Translations under genes and position numbers: made by a program | Part shown: positions 8,357 to 16,589 of the stretch, in pieces | Numbering within the stretch: position 1 is the stretch's first letter | Layout: each line of letters begins with the position of its first letter | From: Bradyrhizobium forestalis | Lineage (GTDB): Bacteria; Pseudomonadota; Alphaproteobacteria; Rhizobiales; Xanthobacteraceae | Direction: 5' to 3' | Length of the DNA: 64,000 bases | NCBI RefSeq assembly: GCF_002795245.1 | Contig: NZ_PGVG01000001.1 | Span: 124,001-188,000, forward strand | Notes under the pieces: model-generated | Seen by the model: only the letters and a program-made list of their open reading frames with translations | The model's database searches: none | Told to the model about the DNA's origin: nothing

Positions 8357-9003
8357 GCCCGCGCCTTCAGCAGCCCCATCAGCTTCTCGACAGCGCTGTC
8401 CGGCGTCGTCACCACGGGACGGCCGGAGGCCTCTGCAACCAGCGGCGCAGTCGCCGCAATGCTGAATTGCGCGAGCGCGATGACGTCGCAATCGCGTAGG
8501 TCCTTTGACGCTTCGACGATCAGCCGGTCATGCGTGGCGCGGTCGCCACGGTCGAGCGCGGCCAGTGCGCCCTCGGCAAGCTTCGGCACGATCTGGACCG
8601 AAGCGGGAAACTCGGGCGGCATCGACGCCAGCGTCGGCGGAAAGGTCGAGAGCAGGCCGATGCGCTGACCCATGGTCACCGCCCTCTCGATCATGGCCTC
8701 GTTCGGCTTGAGCACCGGCATTGGCGCATGCCTGCGCGCGACGGCCTCGATACAGGGGCCGAAGGCGGAGCAGGTGAACAGGATTCCATCCGCTCCCGTC
8801 GCCGCCGCGTAATCGCCGAGCGCGAGGAAACGCTCGGTCATGGCATCGGTGAGTGCGCCGTCGCGCGCCAGATCCGCCGACAGGCTGTCGTCGAGCAGGT
8901 TCATCAGTCGCGCTTCTGGCCACGCCTTCGCAAACGCCGCTTCGATCGGGGCGATGGAGTGCTTGAGGGCGTGGATCAGGGCGATGCGAGGGGGCGTCGT
9001 CAT
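8353..9003 (-). CDS. Aspartate/glutamate racemase superfamily protein
   Basis: A 216-residue protein of the Asp/Glu/hydantoin racemase fold. The first catalytic cysteine region is present (GILFTCSAFGPC, Cys78). At the position of the second catalytic cysteine, where family members have a GCT-like motif after a hydrophobic strand, the sequence reads VIALAQFS (around 175-181). Ordinary two-base racemisation therefore looks unlikely, although a nearby Cys172 exists. It may be a decarboxylase, isomerase or divergent racemase. It is on the same strand as the Aap-like binding protein and aminotransferase genes, so an amino or keto acid substrate is reasonable. A palindromic repeat separates it from them. 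Confidence 0.78.
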   Translation of the reverse strand: MTTPPRIALIHALKHSIAPIEAAFAKAWPEARLMNLLDDSLSADLARDGALTDAMTERFLALGDYAAATGADGILFTCSAFGPCIEAVARRHAPMPVLKPNEAMIERAVTMGQRIGLLSTFPPTLASMPPEFPASVQIVPKLAEGALAALDRGDRATHDRLIVEASKDLRDCDVIALAQFSIAATAPLVAEASGRPVVTTPDSAVEKLMGLLKARA

Positions 9004-9024
9004 TGAAAGTGACTACCTGGTAGG

Positions 9025-9143
9025 TCTCGTGCCCCGGACGCAGCGCAATGCGCGGTATTGCGCTGCCGAGCCGGGGCCCATCTAAGTGCTGGGTCCCGGC
9101 TCTGCGCAGCAGCGTTGCACGCTGCAGCGCGTCCGGGACACGG
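9025..9143. repeat. Intergenic palindromic repeat, family A (CCGGGAC type)
   Basis: Begins with CTCGTGCCCCGGACGCAGC and ends with GCGTCCGGGACACG, with inner CCGAGCCGGGGCCCA and TGGGTCCCGGCTCTGCG arms. Copies with the same outer and inner arms recur in this window at 16441-16582, 43579-43719 and 57378-57546. It has no coding potential and sits between an operon end and the next gene. Confidence 0.8.
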
Positions 9144-9150
9144 CAGATGC

Positions 9151-10161
9151 TTACTTGAACGGCACTGCGTACATCAAGCCGCCCTTGCTCCAGAGGCCGT
9201 TGAGGCCGCGGTCGAGCTTGAGCGGGCTCGCTTTGCCGACATTGCGCTCGTAGATCTCGCCGTAATTGCCGCCGGCCTTGATCGCCGTGACCAGCCATTT
9301 GTTGTCGAGCCCGAGCCGCGAGCCGAGGTCGCCGGACGCACCGAGCAGCCGCTGGATCGCCGGCGTCTGCGACTTCGTCATCTCATCGACATTGGCCTGC
9401 GTGACGCTGAGCTCCTCAGCCTCGATCAGGCCGTAATGCAGCCAGGTGATGATGTCGCTCCAGACCTCGTCGCCGTTGCGGGTGAAGGGTCCGAGCGGCT
9501 CCTTGCTGATGGTCTGCGGCAGCACGACATAATCGGCCGGGTTCGGCGCCGCGGTGGTCACCGCGCCGGCCAGCGCGGAGGCGTCCTGGGTCATGGCGTC
9601 GCAGCGGCCGCCGAAGAAGGTCTGGTACATGGTGTCGACGCGGTCGAACACCAGCGGCTTCCAGTCGATGCCGTTGGCGCGGCCGTAATCGCCGAGCGTG
9701 TCCTCGTGCGTGGTGCCCTGTGCGACGCAGACGGTGGCGCCCTTGAGGTCCTTCAGATCCTTCACGCCGAGGTCCTTCTTCACCACGAAACCTTGGCCGT
9801 CGTAGAAGTTGATGGGGCCCTGCCGCAGGCCCAGCGTGACGCCGCGCAAGTAGGTTTGCGTCGAGTTACGGTAGAGCACGTCGATCTCGCCGGATTGCAA
9901 GGCGGTGAAGCGGTTCTGCGCCGTCAGCGAGACGTAGCGCACCTTGTTGGGATCGCCGAGCACGCCGGCCGCGAGCGCGCGGCAATAGTCGACGTCGAGG
10001 CCCTTGTAATTGCCCTGCGAGTCCGGCGCGGAAAAGCCGGCAAAGCCAGCGCTGACGCCGCACACCAGCGTGCCGCGGCTCTTCACCGTGTCGAGCGTCG
10101 CGGCCGACGCCATCACGGTTGATGCTGCGAGCGCGCTCGCTGCGATAACCACTTTCCTCAT
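9151..10161 (-). CDS. aapJ: General L-amino acid ABC transporter periplasmic binding protein (AapJ-like)
   Basis: A 336-residue type 3 solute-binding protein with an N-terminal Sec signal (MRKVVIAASALAASTVMASA, cleavage near residue 20). The AapJ-like features include GTLVCGVSAGFAGFS, DVDYCRALAAGV and a C-terminal NYGEIYERNVG segment. AapJ delivers polar amino acids to the AapQM channel in rhizobia. Two AapQ/AapM-type permease genes lie 2.3 kb away in the opposite direction, beyond an aminotransferase and an RpiR regulator. Ligand range in this copy is unknown. It follows the aminotransferase gene by 12 bases and is probably in one transcript with it. Confidence 0.9.
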   Translation of the reverse strand: MRKVVIAASALAASTVMASAATLDTVKSRGTLVCGVSAGFAGFSAPDSQGNYKGLDVDYCRALAAGVLGDPNKVRYVSLTAQNRFTALQSGEIDVLYRNSTQTYLRGVTLGLRQGPINFYDGQGFVVKKDLGVKDLKDLKGATVCVAQGTTHEDTLGDYGRANGIDWKPLVFDRVDTMYQTFFGGRCDAMTQDASALAGAVTTAAPNPADYVVLPQTISKEPLGPFTRNGDEVWSDIITWLHYGLIEAEELSVTQANVDEMTKSQTPAIQRLLGASGDLGSRLGLDNKWLVTAIKAGGNYGEIYERNVGKASPLKLDRGLNGLWSKGGLMYAVPFK

Positions 10162-10173
10162 ACTACTCTCCCC

Positions 10174-11523
10174 TCAGTGATTGACACTACGCAACACGTT
10201 GTCGACGGCGGTGCCGAGCTTGTCGACGATCTGATCGATCTCATCCGCCGAGGTGATGTAGGGCGGCGCCAGCAGCACGTGGTCGCCGCGCACGCCATCC
10301 ACGGTACCGCCGCCGGGATAGCAGCCGAGCCCGCCAGCAAAGGCCTCCGCCTTGATCTTCTGGTGCAGCTTGAGCGCCGGATCGAACGAGGCGCGCGTCG
10401 CGCGATCGACGACGAGCTCGATCGCCCAGAACAGGCCGCGGCCCCTGATGTCGCCGACATGGCGGTGATTGCCGAAACGTTCGGTCAGGCGCTGCTCGAG
10501 CTGCCGGCCGCGTTCCCTGACCTGGTCGAGCAGGCCGTCCTCGCGGATCACGTCCTGCACCGCGAGCGCCGCCGCGCAGGCGAGGGGATGCGCCAGATAG
10601 GTGTGGCCGTGCTGGAACGCGCCCGAGCCCGCGCGGATGGTGTCGATGATCTTCCCGCTCGCGAGCATCGCGCCGATCGGCTGATAGCCGCCGCCGAGCC
10701 CCTTTGCGATCGCCTGGATGTCGGGTGCGACGCCTTCCTGCTCCCAGGCGTGCGTCGTGCCGGTGCGGCCCATGCCGCACATGACCTCATCGAGAATGAG
10801 CAGCGCGCCGTGCCGGTCGCAGATCTCGCGCACCGCCTTGAAGTAGCCGTCCGGTGCGGTCACGGCACCGGCGGTGGCGCCGACAACGGGCTCGGCGAGG
10901 AACGCTGCCACAGTATCGGGTCCGAGCCGCTGAAACTCGGCTTCGAGCTCGGCGGCGAGGCGCGCGACGAACTGCGCATCAGACTCGCCCTCGCGCTTCT
11001 CGTGATAGGCAAAGGCCGGCGTCACATGGCTGAAAGCGGTCGAGAGCAGCGGTGCATAGGGCGCGCGGCGCCAGGCATTGCCGCCGGCGGCGAGCGCGCC
11101 GAGCGTGTTGCCGTGATAGCTCTGCCGCCGCGCGATGAAATGCTGCCGCTGCGGCTCGCCGCGCTCGATGAAATATTGCCGCGCCAGCTTGATGCTGGCC
11201 TCGATCGCCGCCGAACCGCCGCTGACGAAATAGGCGTAGGCGAGGCCGCCCGGCTCGTGCCCGACCAGCCTCTCGGCCAGCGCCTCGGCCGGCTCGGAGG
11301 AGAAGAACGCGGTGTGGGCATAGGCCAGCGTCGAGGCCTGTTTCGCCATCGCCGCGATCACGCGCGGATGCTGGTGGCCGAGGCAGGACACGGCCGCGCC
11401 GCCGGAGGCGTCGATGATGCGGCGCCCGTCCTCGGCAAACAGATAGACGCCTTCGCCGCCGATCGCCTTGGGCGGAGTTTCGCGCAGCGAGCGATGCAGC
11501 ACGCGGCTGGTGCGAGTGCTCAT
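10174..11523 (-). CDS. Class III PLP-dependent aminotransferase (aspartate aminotransferase family)
   Basis: A 449-residue class III (omega-type) aminotransferase. Visible motifs are GAAVSCLGHQHPRV near the N-terminus, LILDEVMCGMGRTG for the cofactor aspartate, and AIAKGLGGGYQPIGA with the PLP-binding lysine. The length is typical. Substrate specificity cannot be read from sequence; diamines, beta-alanine, 4-aminobutyrate and related amino acids are common in the family. It lies between the RpiR regulator (3 bases away) and the AapJ-like gene (12 bases away) on the same strand, so it probably metabolises the imported compound. Confidence 0.9.
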   Translation of the reverse strand: MSTRTSRVLHRSLRETPPKAIGGEGVYLFAEDGRRIIDASGGAAVSCLGHQHPRVIAAMAKQASTLAYAHTAFFSSEPAEALAERLVGHEPGGLAYAYFVSGGSAAIEASIKLARQYFIERGEPQRQHFIARRQSYHGNTLGALAAGGNAWRRAPYAPLLSTAFSHVTPAFAYHEKREGESDAQFVARLAAELEAEFQRLGPDTVAAFLAEPVVGATAGAVTAPDGYFKAVREICDRHGALLILDEVMCGMGRTGTTHAWEQEGVAPDIQAIAKGLGGGYQPIGAMLASGKIIDTIRAGSGAFQHGHTYLAHPLACAAALAVQDVIREDGLLDQVRERGRQLEQRLTERFGNHRHVGDIRGRGLFWAIELVVDRATRASFDPALKLHQKIKAEAFAGGLGCYPGGGTVDGVRGDHVLLAPPYITSADEIDQIVDKLGTAVDNVLRSVNH

Positions 11524-11526
11524 GGG

Positions 11527-12399
11527 TCAACCTTTCTCCGAGACGTAGATGGAGGCAGCAGTGAGCCGCGCCTCGGTATTTTCCAGGCGCTTTTTCGCGG
11601 CGACGCCGCCGAGCGAGAACGTCACCGCCGCAAGCGACTGCGCGATCGCGATCGCGCCGGTGAGGCTCGGAAAGAACCCGGGAGATGAGGCCGCCTCGAA
11701 CAGCAGCACGTGGTCGGCGCCCTCGGCCATCGGTGCCGCGAGGCTGTCCGCGATCGCGATCAGCGTTGCGCCGCTGCGATGAGCGGCCTGCGCGACGCGG
11801 ACGCTCGCACGCGTGTAAGGCAGGAAGCCGATGACGATGACGGCTTCGCCGGGACGGAAGGCGCCGAGATCGAGGTCGTCGGGCCCGGACGTGCCGACGA
11901 TCTGCACATGTTCGGGACGGAACAAGCGGAGCTCGTAGTTCAAGAGTTCCGCGACGCTGCGGCAGCTTCGATAGCCGGCGATCCAGATCCGCTTGGCATC
12001 GTGCACCGCGCGCGCCGCTTCCGCAATCGGCTGGGCCGGGATCCGTGGAAGGCCGGCGGCCTCGGCCTCGAGCTTGTCGATGACGAGCGCGACATCGGCG
12101 TTCGGGCCATGGCGTCGGCCTTTTGTGCGGCCGGAGAAGGGTGCGGTCTGCGACGGCCGCCGCGCCTCGGTCAGCGCCGCACGCAGCTCGTCCCAGCCGG
12201 AATAGCCGATCGCCTTGGCAAGCCGCGTGAACGCGGCTGGATCGGCGCCGGCTTCCGCCGCGAGATCGCGCATCGAACGGGTGGTGGCGTCGTAATCATT
12301 GGCGGCGACGAAGCGGCCGACCTCCTGCAGGCGCAGGGGGAGCGATGGCAATGCGATGCGCAGTTCGCTCAGGGGCGAGGATTTCGCGGGCTCGGCCAT
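11527..12399 (-). CDS. MurR/RpiR family transcriptional regulator
   Basis: About 290 residues. An N-terminal HTH_6 domain (RSMRDLAAEAGADPAAFTRLAKAIGYSGW region, about 40-90) is followed by a SIS sugar-isomerase-like domain (RIWIAGYRSCRSVAELLNYEL onward), which in this family senses phosphosugars or related ligands. The chosen start is the ATG at 12399; the frame is open to 12501, but that extension is rich in atypical residues and crosses the candidate operator. The gene is divergent from the AapQ permease gene and in series with the aminotransferase and AapJ-like genes, so it probably controls both arms. Confidence 0.88.
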   Translation of the reverse strand: MAEPAKSSPLSELRIALPSLPLRLQEVGRFVAANDYDATTRSMRDLAAEAGADPAAFTRLAKAIGYSGWDELRAALTEARRPSQTAPFSGRTKGRRHGPNADVALVIDKLEAEAAGLPRIPAQPIAEAARAVHDAKRIWIAGYRSCRSVAELLNYELRLFRPEHVQIVGTSGPDDLDLGAFRPGEAVIVIGFLPYTRASVRVAQAAHRSGATLIAIADSLAAPMAEGADHVLLFEAASSPGFFPSLTGAIAIAQSLAAVTFSLGGVAAKKRLENTEARLTAASIYVSEKG

Positions 12400-12407
12400 G
12401 AAACATT

Positions 12408-12436
12408 TGTTGCATGAATTCGAGTTTGGTGCAACA
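12408..12436. promoter_or_regulatory. Candidate RpiR operator (inverted repeat TGTTGCA-N15-TGCAACA)
   Basis: A perfect 7-base inverted repeat with arms at 12408-12414 and 12430-12436, centred in the 87-base divergent region between the RpiR regulator start (12399) and the aapQ start (12487). The centre-to-centre distance of 22 bases is two helical turns. Its position suits control of both genes; binding itself is inferred. Confidence 0.5.
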
Positions 12437-12486
12437 GTTGACGTGCGCCGCCGGAAATCGCTGCATTTGAGAAGGATTTTTGTGCT

Positions 12487-13671
12487 GTGACCGCCGATCA
12501 TCCCAGGCCGCCGCCGCGCCGCCGCCTCCTCGCGCTTGGGCGCAACGAATTGAAGGGCTTGTTCTGGCAGGTCCTGGTGGTCGGGATCGCGGTTGGAGTG
12601 ATCGCCTTCCTCTGGTCCAACACCGTCACCAACCTCTCGGCCCGCCGCATCACCACAGGCTTCGCCTTTCTCGGCCGCGAGGCCGGCATGCCGATTGCCG
12701 ACAGCCTGCTCGCCTACAATCCCAGGGACACCTATTTCTGGGCGTTCGTCGTCGGCATCGCCAACACCTTGCGCGTCGCCGTGATCGGCATCGTGCTCGC
12801 GACGATCTTGGGCACGCTGATTGGGATCTCACGGTTGTCGGCGAACTGGCTGCTGTCGCGGCTTGCCGCCGTCTACGTCGAAACGCTGCGCGACATCCCG
12901 CTGCTGCTTCAACTCCTGTTCTGGTACGTGCTGATGCAGGCGCTGCCGGCGGCACGCGCCGCGTGGCGACCCGTCGAGGGCGTGTTCCTCTCCAATCGCG
13001 GCCTGATCCTGCCGGCGATCCCGTTCGGCCCGCCGCAGCTTGCGGTGCTCGGCGCCGCGGTGCTGGGCTGCGCGGTGTTCTATCTCATCCGGCGATGGCT
13101 GGTCGCGCAGCAGATGCGCGACGGCAAGCCGCGGCCGGCCTGGCCGTTTGCGCTCGGCCTCATGGTCGTGGTGCCGGTGGCGGTCTCGCTCGCGCTCGGC
13201 GTGTCCTGGACGATCGAGTGGCCGCAGCTGCGCGGCTTCAATTTCGTCGGCGGGTTGACGCTCGCGCCGGAATATTTCGCGCTGCTGATCGCGCTCGTGA
13301 CCTACACCTCGGCCTTCATCGCCGAGATCGTGCGCAGCGGCATCCAGTCGGTGCCGCGCGGGCAATGGGATGCCGCCAACGCACTTGGCCTGCGTCGCAG
13401 CTTCATGCTGCGGCAGATCATTTTGCCGCAAGCGCTGCGCGTCATCGTGCCGCCGATGACGAGCCAGTATCTCAACCTGACCAAGAACTCCTCGCTCGCG
13501 GTCGCGATCGGCTATCAGGACGTGGTCTCGGTCGCCAACACCACGCTGAATCAGACCGGGCAGGCGATTGAAGCGATCGCGCTGATCATGGCGGTGTTCC
13601 TGACCATCAGCCTTTCCATCAGCTTCTTCATGAACTGGTACAACGCGCGCATCGCGCTGGTGGAGCGCTGA
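12487..13671 (+). CDS. aapQ: Amino acid ABC transporter permease AapQ-like
   Basis: A 394-residue inner-membrane permease of the His/Glu/Gln/Arg family. The long N-terminal section with the LSARRITTGFAFLGREAG element and the TYFWAFVVGIANTLRVA segment are AapQ-like. The C-terminal EAA loop is GQWDAANALGLRRSFMLRQIILPQALRVIVPP. It begins at a GTG (12487), 87 bases from the divergent RpiR regulator. It is followed after 2 bases by the AapM-like gene, with which it should form the transport channel. The AapJ-like protein encoded in the opposite direction is the likely partner. Confidence 0.92.
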   Translation: MTADHPRPPPRRRLLALGRNELKGLFWQVLVVGIAVGVIAFLWSNTVTNLSARRITTGFAFLGREAGMPIADSLLAYNPRDTYFWAFVVGIANTLRVAVIGIVLATILGTLIGISRLSANWLLSRLAAVYVETLRDIPLLLQLLFWYVLMQALPAARAAWRPVEGVFLSNRGLILPAIPFGPPQLAVLGAAVLGCAVFYLIRRWLVAQQMRDGKPRPAWPFALGLMVVVPVAVSLALGVSWTIEWPQLRGFNFVGGLTLAPEYFALLIALVTYTSAFIAEIVRSGIQSVPRGQWDAANALGLRRSFMLRQIILPQALRVIVPPMTSQYLNLTKNSSLAVAIGYQDVVSVANTTLNQTGQAIEAIALIMAVFLTISLSISFFMNWYNARIALVER

Positions 13672-13673
13672 GC

Positions 13674-14783
13674 ATGACCGCGATCACCGACATCCCCGAT
13701 GCACCCCGCGCCGCTCGCCGGCCGCAGACGGGCAATCCGGTGCTGCGCTGGCTGCGCAAGAATCTGTTCTCGTCGATTCCCAACGGTATCCTCACGGTCG
13801 TGCTGCTGGCGCTGCTCGCCAAGGGCATCTTCAGCTTCGTGCAATGGGGCATCGCGAATGCGGTCTGGCTGACGCCGGCTAACGACTCCAGCGCCTGCCG
13901 CGCCGTGCGTGGCGTCGGCGCCTGCTGGGCGATCGTTCCTGAGAAGTACCGCTTCATCCTGTTCGGCACCTATCCGTTCGACGAGCAGTGGCGGCCGGCG
14001 CTGTCGGTCGTGCTGTTCATCGCGCTGTACTATCTCTCGACCCGCCGCGCGCTGTGGCGGCGCGAACTCGTCTATCTCTGGATCGGAGCGCTGGCGCTGA
14101 TCAGCGTGCTGATGTGGGGCGGCGTCTTCGGGCTCTCCTTCGTCTCGCAGGACCGCTGGGGCGGACTGCCGGTGACGCTGATCCTCGCGACGTTTGGTCT
14201 CGCCTTCGGCTTCCCGCTCGGCATCCTCGTCGCGCTCGGCCGGCGCTCGAAGCTGCCGGCGATCCGCTCGCTCAGCGTGCTCTATGTCGAGCTGATCCGT
14301 GGCGTGCCGCTGGTGAGCTTGTTGTTCATGGCGAGCGTGATGTTTCCGCTGTTCATGCCCGCCGGGTTCAACATCGACAAGCTGCTGCGCGCGCAGATCG
14401 CGATCATCCTGTTCGCCGGCGCCTACCTTGCCGAGGTCGTCCGCGGCGGGCTTCAGGCGGTACCACGCGGGCAGTACGAGGCCGCCGACGCGCTGGGGCT
14501 GTCCTATTGGCGCAAGCACCGGCTGATCGTCCTGCCGCAGGCGATCCGCCACGTCATCCCGCCGCTGGTCAACACCTTCATCGCCTTCTTCAAGGACACC
14601 AGCCTCGTGTTGATCATCGGCATTTTCGACCTGCTGACGACCGCCAAGACCGCGATCATCGATCCCGCCTGGCAGCAGTTTTCCGTCGAAGTCTATATCT
14701 TCGTTGCCGCGATCTACTTTGTCTTCTGTTTCGCGATGTCGCGCTACAGTCGCAGCCTTGAGGCGCCGACAACGCCGAAGTGA
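13674..14783 (+). CDS. aapM: Amino acid ABC transporter permease AapM-like
   Basis: A 369-residue permease with the AapM-type N-terminal extension and a C-terminal domain holding the EAA loop (GQYEAADALGLSYWRKHRLIVLPQAIRHVIPP). It should pair with AapQ. In known aap operons the ATPase gene aapP follows directly, but none is found here: the next gene is a PHA depolymerase on the far side of a 100-base spacer. A 60-base near-copy of its 3' end (14706-14765) occurs downstream at 16364-16423. The energising ATPase must be encoded elsewhere or has been lost. Confidence 0.92.
   Translation: MTAITDIPDAPRAARRPQTGNPVLRWLRKNLFSSIPNGILTVVLLALLAKGIFSFVQWGIANAVWLTPANDSSACRAVRGVGACWAIVPEKYRFILFGTYPFDEQWRPALSVVLFIALYYLSTRRALWRRELVYLWIGALALISVLMWGGVFGLSFVSQDRWGGLPVTLILATFGLAFGFPLGILVALGRRSKLPAIRSLSVLYVELIRGVPLVSLLFMASVMFPLFMPAGFNIDKLLRAQIAIILFAGAYLAEVVRGGLQAVPRGQYEAADALGLSYWRKHRLIVLPQAIRHVIPPLVNTFIAFFKDTSLVLIIGIFDLLTTAKTAIIDPAWQQFSVEVYIFVAAIYFVFCFAMSRYSRSLEAPTTPK
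14706..14765 (+). repeat. Direct repeat copy 1: 3' end of aapM
   Basis: Sixty bases near the end of the aapM coding sequence match 16364-16423 at 55 of 60 positions with no gaps. Read in the aapM frame, four of the five differences are third-codon-position and synonymous; the fifth changes Ile to Leu. The two copies bracket the PHA depolymerase gene. Confidence 0.9.
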
Positions 14784-14882
14784 CGTTCCCCGTTTGGTGC
14801 CGCTTGTTTGCGCTTGCCCCGATTGCCGATTTTGAGCTCTAATACCAGAGGTTGCTCCTGCGGTCGATTTGGCGAGGCTGTC

Positions 14883-16319
14883 ATGCGCGTGGCCGTTTTG
14901 CGGCAATTTATCGCCGCCCAAATCTGCGTCCCGATCTTCATAACCAATCTCGGCACGTCATCGTGTGCCGCCGAGGGGTTACGGCGCTATCGCGCACCGA
15001 TCGGTGAGAGTTCGATTTCGGGAATATCGTCGGGCGCGTTCATGGCCGTTCAGTTCGGCACGGCGTGGTCGTCGGTGATCAAGGGCGTCGGCGTGGTCGC
15101 GGGCGGCCCTTACTGGTGCGCGAAGGCGGACGCGTTCGACGCCGCCACCTGGTACTGGGGGCCGATCTGGCGGGCCACGGGTGCATGCATGAAAGGGCCG
15201 GCGTCGGATCTGGATCCGAAGGATTTTACGGCAAAGGCCGACGCCAAGGCCGCAGCGGGCGAGATCGACCCTCTCAGCAATGTCGGCAGGCAGAAGATCT
15301 ATCTCTTTCGCGGCTACAATGACGCGATCGTCGACAAGGCCGCGACCGATGCGGCCGCCGATTTCTACCGCCATTATCTAGGGGATGCCAATCGCGCCAA
15401 CTTGTTCTACCAGGCCACGCTCGGCGCGGGCCACTCGTTCGTCGTGGCGAAACAGGGCGCACCCGGGCTCAACGACTGCAAGGCCAACACGCAGCCCTAT
15501 ATCGACCAATGCGGCTATGACCAGGCCGGCGTCATCCTGCAGCATATTTACGGCCGCCTGAATCCGCCCAATCCCGCGCAGCTTGCAGGTTCGGTGAAGA
15601 GCTTTGATCAATCGATCTATACCACGCCGCATCTGCCCGACGCGCTGAGCATGGGCGATACCGGCTATGTGTTCGTACCTCGGGATTGCGAGCAGGGTAG
15701 TCCTTGCCGCGTCCACGTCGCGCTCCACGGATGCAAGCAGGACGTCGCCGATATCGGACGCAGATTCGTGGATGAGGCCGGCTACAATGAGTGGGCGGAC
15801 ACGAACCATCTGATTATTCTCTATCCGCAGACCAAGACCAGCCCATACTGGCCGAGCAATCCGCAGGCCTGTTGGGATTGGTGGAGCTACGTCGACCATC
15901 AGGATAGCTACGTGACGAAGTCCGGATCGCAAATCAAGGCGATCAAGGCGATGCTGGATGCGCTCGCGGACGCTGCCGCGGCGCCCGCCGGCGCGACCGC
16001 GCCCTCGCTATCGGCGCCGCAGTCGCTCACGGTGATCGATACGTCGGATAGCGGCGCTGACCTGGTCTGGTCCCCAGGGGACGACGCAACAACCTACCGG
16101 GTTTCGCGTGCGGGGCCAGATGGTGCGTTCCAGGTGATTGGCGACGTGACAGGAACGAGCTTTGGGGATTCCGGTCTGACGCCGCAGACGACATATCGAT
16201 GGCGTGTCTCGGTCGTTCTGAACGGGGCGGTAGGCCCGAGCTCCCACGAGGCGACCGGCATCACGCGGTCGACGCCTCCTCGCTGCGATGATCCCGGCTC
16301 CTGCACGATCGCCAAATAG
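14883..16319 (+). CDS. Extracellular short-chain PHA (polyhydroxybutyrate) depolymerase, type 2 catalytic domain, with fibronectin type III domain
   Basis: About 478 residues. The ATG at 14883 gives an N-terminal hydrophobic export signal (residues about 5-30, ending CAA). The catalytic domain carries the lipase box GISSG with nucleophile Ser49, Asp147 in GYNDAIVD, His184 in GAGHSF, and then the oxyanion histidine in ALHGCKQD (His282). Lipase box before oxyanion site is the order of type 2 depolymerases. Residues about 385-475 form a fibronectin type III module, a common linker to a substrate-binding domain, but no separate binding domain follows. It likely degrades extracellular PHB to oligomers. 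It lies alone between two copies of the aapM 3' end. Confidence 0.88.
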   Translation: MRVAVLRQFIAAQICVPIFITNLGTSSCAAEGLRRYRAPIGESSISGISSGAFMAVQFGTAWSSVIKGVGVVAGGPYWCAKADAFDAATWYWGPIWRATGACMKGPASDLDPKDFTAKADAKAAAGEIDPLSNVGRQKIYLFRGYNDAIVDKAATDAAADFYRHYLGDANRANLFYQATLGAGHSFVVAKQGAPGLNDCKANTQPYIDQCGYDQAGVILQHIYGRLNPPNPAQLAGSVKSFDQSIYTTPHLPDALSMGDTGYVFVPRDCEQGSPCRVHVALHGCKQDVADIGRRFVDEAGYNEWADTNHLIILYPQTKTSPYWPSNPQACWDWWSYVDHQDSYVTKSGSQIKAIKAMLDALADAAAAPAGATAPSLSAPQSLTVIDTSDSGADLVWSPGDDATTYRVSRAGPDGAFQVIGDVTGTSFGDSGLTPQTTYRWRVSVVLNGAVGPSSHEATGITRSTPPRCDDPGSCTIAK

Positions 16320-16363
16320 CGAACCGGGCAACCGTGCTCGCCGCGGATGCGACGGGAGGTCGT

Positions 16364-16438
16364 GCCGCGCTCTACTTTGTCTTTTGCTTTGCGATGTCGC
16401 GCTACAGTCGCAGCCTGGAGGCGACCAGCGGGAGGTGA
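16364..16438 (+). pseudogene. Remnant of a second aapM 3' end
   Basis: Bases 16364-16423 are 55/60 identical to the end of aapM. They keep its frame, encoding AALYFVFCFAMSRYSRSLEA, then run on as TSGR and a TGA stop at 16436-16438. The differences are almost all synonymous, so this stretch evolved as functional coding sequence before being cut off from its gene. No upstream part of a permease precedes it. It lies just before a palindromic repeat. Confidence 0.8.
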
Positions 16439-16440
16439 GG

Positions 16441-16582
16441 TCTCGTGTCCCGGACAAGGGGCAGCGCGCGAGCGCTGCGCCGCAGAGCCGGGACCCAGGG
16501 AGACACAGGAGGTCGCGGAGAGATGGGCCCCGGCTCTGCAGCGCAACGCTGAAGAAGCGCTGCGCTGCGTCCGGGGCGCGAG
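16441..16582. repeat. Intergenic palindromic repeat, family A
   Basis: Starts CTCGTGTCCCGGAC and ends GCGTCCGGGGCGCGAGAG, with inner CAGAGCCGGGACCCA and TGGGCCCCGGCTCTG arms matching the copy at 9025-9143 and two others. It fills the space between the aapM remnant and the amidase stop codon. Confidence 0.8.
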
Positions 16583-16589
16583 AGTGAGG

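Noticed and set aside
10177-11688. Long plus-strand open frame of 503 codons opposite the aminotransferase gene
   Set aside because: It is an antisense shadow caused by GC-rich codon usage; it is rich in Arg, Ala and His, has no recognisable domain and spans two genes on the other strand.
14706-16438. Genomic island with att sites at the aapM 3' end
   Set aside because: The direct repeat of a gene's 3' end is suggestive, but the segment is only 1.7 kb, has no integrase, and the repeats differ by synonymous codon changes, which fits homologous recombination between alleles better than site-specific integration.
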